Positions 7,273-9,332 of a stretch of 9,332 nucleotides of DNA are shown piece by piece (within the stretch, counting starts at the first letter, position 1; every line of letters begins with the position of its first letter). The position numbers and the translations under genes are program-made. Source of the DNA: Pseudomonadota bacterium (GTDB taxonomy: Bacteria; Pseudomonadota; Gammaproteobacteria; Burkholderiales; SHXO01); contig JAEZCG010000155.1 in assembly GCA_023430065.1 (NCBI GenBank), positions 1 to 9,332 of the forward strand, read 5' to 3'. Below the pieces are notes generated by a model. The model worked only from the letters and a program-made list of their open reading frames with translations. It was not told the DNA's origin and did not search any database.

Positions 7273-8625
7273 ATGTCACGCATTCCCGACGCGCGCCGCA
7301 CGCTTGGCGGCGCCCTGCTCGCCACTATCGTCTCGACTCTGATCGGCGCATCCGCAGCGCTGGTGCCATCGGCCGCCATCGCCGACGAGACCTGCAACTC
7401 GCCGTACATGCGCAACCTGATCAAGGGCCAGGAGGACTATGTCTACGTCTGGACCCTCGGCGTCGAGGGGATGGGCGACGGCTCCGACAAGATCGTCACC
7501 GTCGATGTCAATCCCGCATCGAGCCAGTATGGAAAGGTGGTGCACACCTTGTCCGTCGGAACGCGCGGGGAGGCGCATCACATGGGATTCACCGACGACC
7601 GCCGCCATCTGTGGGCAGGCGGCCTCGACGACAGCCGTGTCTACATCTTCGACGTCTACAGCGATCCGGCGCGGCCGAAGCTCGTACGCACCCTGGCCGA
7701 CCTGCCGGCGCGCACCGGACTGGTCGGGCCGCATACGTTCTACGCCCTGCCGGGTCGCATGCTCGTGCAGTTCCTCTCCAACAGCAACGACCACGGCGGC
7801 GTCACCGGCATGGCGACCTTCACGAACAAGGGCGAGCTGATCCGCACCTACGCGATGCCGACCACGGACGGCGGTGACGGTTACGGCTACGACATCGGCA
7901 TCAATCCGAAGAAGAACGTCATGCTGACCTCGAGCTTCTCGGGCTGGAACAACTACATGATGGACTTCGGCAAGATGCTGCAGGACCAGGAGGCGATGAA
8001 GCGTTTTGGGCAGACGATGGTCGTGTGGGACGCCAAGTCGATGAAGCCGGCGAAGATCTTCAACGTACCGGGCGCGCCGCTGGAGATCCGCTGGTCGCTC
8101 AACGAGCAGGACAACTGGGCGGTGACCGCCTCGGCCCTGACCTCCAAGCTATGGCTGGTCAAGCAGGACGGCAACGGCGAGTGGCAAGCGAAGGCGGTCG
8201 CAGACATCGGCGATCCCGCCAAGGTGCCCCTGCCGGTGGACATCAGCATCACCGCCGACGGGAACGGTCTGTGGGTCAACACCTTCATGGACGGCAAGAC
8301 CCGCTACATCGATCTGACGGATCCGGAGCACCCGCGTCAGACCTACGAGAAGGTGACCGGCAAGCAGGTGAACATGGTCTCGCAGAGCTGGGACGGCAAG
8401 CGCGTCTACATCACCTCATCGCTGCTGGCGAACTGGGACAAGAAGGGGGAGGACGACGAGCAGATGCTGCGCGCCTTCCGGTGGGACGGCAAGGAGCTGA
8501 CACCGCTGTTCGAGGTCGACTTCTATGCACACGAACTCGGCCGCGCGCACCACATGAAGTTCGGCACCAACTCCATCAAGGCTGCATATGAGCCCCTCGA
8601 CGACACACTGGCGGCGACGCGCTAG
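7273..8625 (+). CDS. Exported SBP56-family protein, methanethiol-oxidase-like
   Basis: This 450-residue protein belongs to the selenium-binding protein 56 family. Characterised members include bacterial copper-dependent methanethiol oxidase, which converts methanethiol to formaldehyde, H2S and H2O2, and human SELENBP1. A cleavable signal is seen at 1-38 (RR at 8-9, hydrophobic 11-31, probable cut after AIA); Tat export is possible but Sec is not excluded. Family blocks visible are C41-x-SP, IVTVDVNPASSQYGKVVHTL (74-93), EAHHMGF (H102, H103), VGPHTFYALP (H154), YGYDIGINPKKNVMLTSSF (204-222), PLEIRWSLNEQDNWAVTASA (269-288) and SQSWDGKRVYITSSLLANWDK (370-390). The C-terminus has AHELGRAHHMKFG (419-431) where the classical family has an AHE-RYPGGD segment and a terminal SDIW, so this is a divergent branch. 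The next gene overlaps it by 38 nt and encodes a SCO protein, which fits a copper enzyme in the periplasm. Family is confident; substrate is inferred. Confidence 0.82.
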   Translation: MSRIPDARRTLGGALLATIVSTLIGASAALVPSAAIADETCNSPYMRNLIKGQEDYVYVWTLGVEGMGDGSDKIVTVDVNPASSQYGKVVHTLSVGTRGEAHHMGFTDDRRHLWAGGLDDSRVYIFDVYSDPARPKLVRTLADLPARTGLVGPHTFYALPGRMLVQFLSNSNDHGGVTGMATFTNKGELIRTYAMPTTDGGDGYGYDIGINPKKNVMLTSSFSGWNNYMMDFGKMLQDQEAMKRFGQTMVVWDAKSMKPAKIFNVPGAPLEIRWSLNEQDNWAVTASALTSKLWLVKQDGNGEWQAKAVADIGDPAKVPLPVDISITADGNGLWVNTFMDGKTRYIDLTDPEHPRQTYEKVTGKQVNMVSQSWDGKRVYITSSLLANWDKKGEDDEQMLRAFRWDGKELTPLFEVDFYAHELGRAHHMKFGTNSIKAAYEPLDDTLAATR

Positions 8626-9289
8626 GAACTGGGGTGCCGGGGCCCTCGGCCTGATCCTCGTCGGGACAGCGCCCGCGCAGGCGCACGAGGCGCCTGCAAG
8701 CAAGGTCGACTTCACCCCGCCTGCCCCGGGCACCTACCGGCTCGAGCAGATCATGCCGGCGCCCGACGGCAAGGTGATCGACGCGCGTAAGCGGCGCAGC
8801 CACCTTGCCGCCTATACCCGGGGCAAGGTGACGCTGCTGTCGCTGATGTACACGGCGTGCAGCGACGAGACCGGCTGTCCGTTGGCCTTCTACAGCATCG
8901 CGATGATCAAACGCGATCTGGAGCGCGACGCGGCGGCGCGCGGCAAGGTGCAGGTGGTGAGCTTGTCCTTCGACCCCGAGCACGACACCCCCGAGGTAAT
9001 GAGCGCCTACGGCGGCAAGCACGTGAAGGACGCAGCGCAGGTGCCGTGGCATTTCCTCACCACCGAGTCGCGTCGCGAACTCGCGCCGATGCTGGTCGGC
9101 TTCGATCAGGACGTGTCGCGCCCGCGCGCTGCGGCCTCGAACAAGGAACTGCTGCACGTGCTCAAGCTGTTCCTGATCGATCGGCACGGCTGGGTGCGGG
9201 AGATCTACACCACCTCGTACCTGGCACCGCAAGTCGTGATCAACGACATCAGGACGCTGCTGCTCGAGGACGCCGTGCGGGTAGACTAG
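8588..9289 (+). CDS. SCO1/SenC-family copper-chaperone-like thioredoxin-fold protein
   Basis: The 233-residue protein has an N-terminal signal (basic 9-13, hydrophobic 15-28, probable cut after AQA at 30-32), so it is exported or membrane-anchored. SCO proteins bind copper with two cysteines and a distal histidine, and deliver it to, or reduce thiols of, copper enzymes. Here the cysteine motif is YTACSDETGCPL, with C91 and C97 five residues apart, not the usual CX3C. The family SFDPEHDTPEVM block (127-138) is present, and H190 in LLHVLKLFLIDRHGWVREIY is at the position of the distal ligand. The start at ATG 8588 overlaps the SBP56 gene by 38 nt and has AAGG (8577-8580) at 7-nt spacing, so the two genes are translationally linked. 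The likely client is the upstream SBP56 protein rather than cytochrome oxidase, of which there is no sign in the window. An alternative role is as a peroxiredoxin-like thiol reductase. Confidence 0.85.
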   Translation: MSPSTTHWRRRARNWGAGALGLILVGTAPAQAHEAPASKVDFTPPAPGTYRLEQIMPAPDGKVIDARKRRSHLAAYTRGKVTLLSLMYTACSDETGCPLAFYSIAMIKRDLERDAAARGKVQVVSLSFDPEHDTPEVMSAYGGKHVKDAAQVPWHFLTTESRRELAPMLVGFDQDVSRPRAAASNKELLHVLKLFLIDRHGWVREIYTTSYLAPQVVINDIRTLLLEDAVRVD

Positions 9290-9299
9290 CGAGTCCGGG

Positions 9300-9323
9300 C
9301 CCGGTCCGCCTCGGCGGGCCGGG
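9300..9323 (+). terminator. Stable hairpin after the SCO gene (possible terminator)
   Basis: CCCGGTCCGC (9300-9309) pairs with GCGGGCCGGG (9314-9323) over 10 bp with one G-U pair and a CTCG loop, starting 10 nt after the SCO stop. GC-rich sequence follows to the window end at 9332 without a T-run in view, so an intrinsic terminator is not proven. If real, it would end the two-gene unit here. Confidence 0.5.
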
Positions 9324-9332
9324 GCGCGGGAA

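Overview
The window is a GC-rich stretch of a bacterial chromosome, almost certainly from a betaproteobacterium and probably near the Rhodocyclales (Thauera/Azoarcus-like). That placement is inferred from protein motifs and gene order: an Hda-type DnaA homologue, a small HAD phosphatase, pcnB, folK, a deoxynucleoside kinase and panC is an order I associate with Betaproteobacteria, and the PanC motifs are of the betaproteobacterial type. I had no database search to confirm it.

Layout. (1) 1-329: the 3' end of hda on the plus strand. (2) 332-997: a CbiM/ECF-type membrane protein on the minus strand, tail-to-tail with hda. (3) 998-1143: a divergent intergenic region with a TATACT -10-like element and a strong hairpin. 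(4) 1144-3565: a HAD-IB phosphatase followed by a FecCD/BtuC-type permease and its ATPase, tightly packed (5-nt gap, then a 4-nt overlap). (5) 3561-7035: pcnB, folK, a deoxynucleoside kinase and panC, with a probable promoter whose -10 box contains the stop codon of the ATPase gene. (6) 7036-7272: a 237-nt intergenic region with two small hairpins, helically phased direct repeats, a candidate promoter and a strong Shine-Dalgarno. (7) 7273-9289: a secreted SBP56-family protein (methanethiol-oxidase-like) overlapping a SCO-family copper-chaperone-like protein, followed by a stable hairpin at the window edge.

How the genes fit together. The first two thirds is mainly housekeeping: replication control (Hda), RNA polyadenylation (PcnB), folate synthesis (FolK), deoxynucleoside salvage and pantothenate synthesis (PanC). 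An orphan-looking metal-chelate or cobalamin importer lies between the phosphatase gene and pcnB, without a binding protein or TonB receptor in the window. panB, often next to panC, is absent here.

The most interesting part is the last 2.3 kb. An exported SBP56 protein and a SCO protein form a two-gene unit that looks like a periplasmic, copper-dependent organosulfur oxidation module. Both proteins depart from the textbook motifs of their families: SBP56 has an altered C-terminal signature, and SCO has CX5C instead of CX3C. The upstream region carries repeats resembling an OmpR-family response-regulator site. I saw no mobile element, CRISPR array, rRNA or tRNA in the window.
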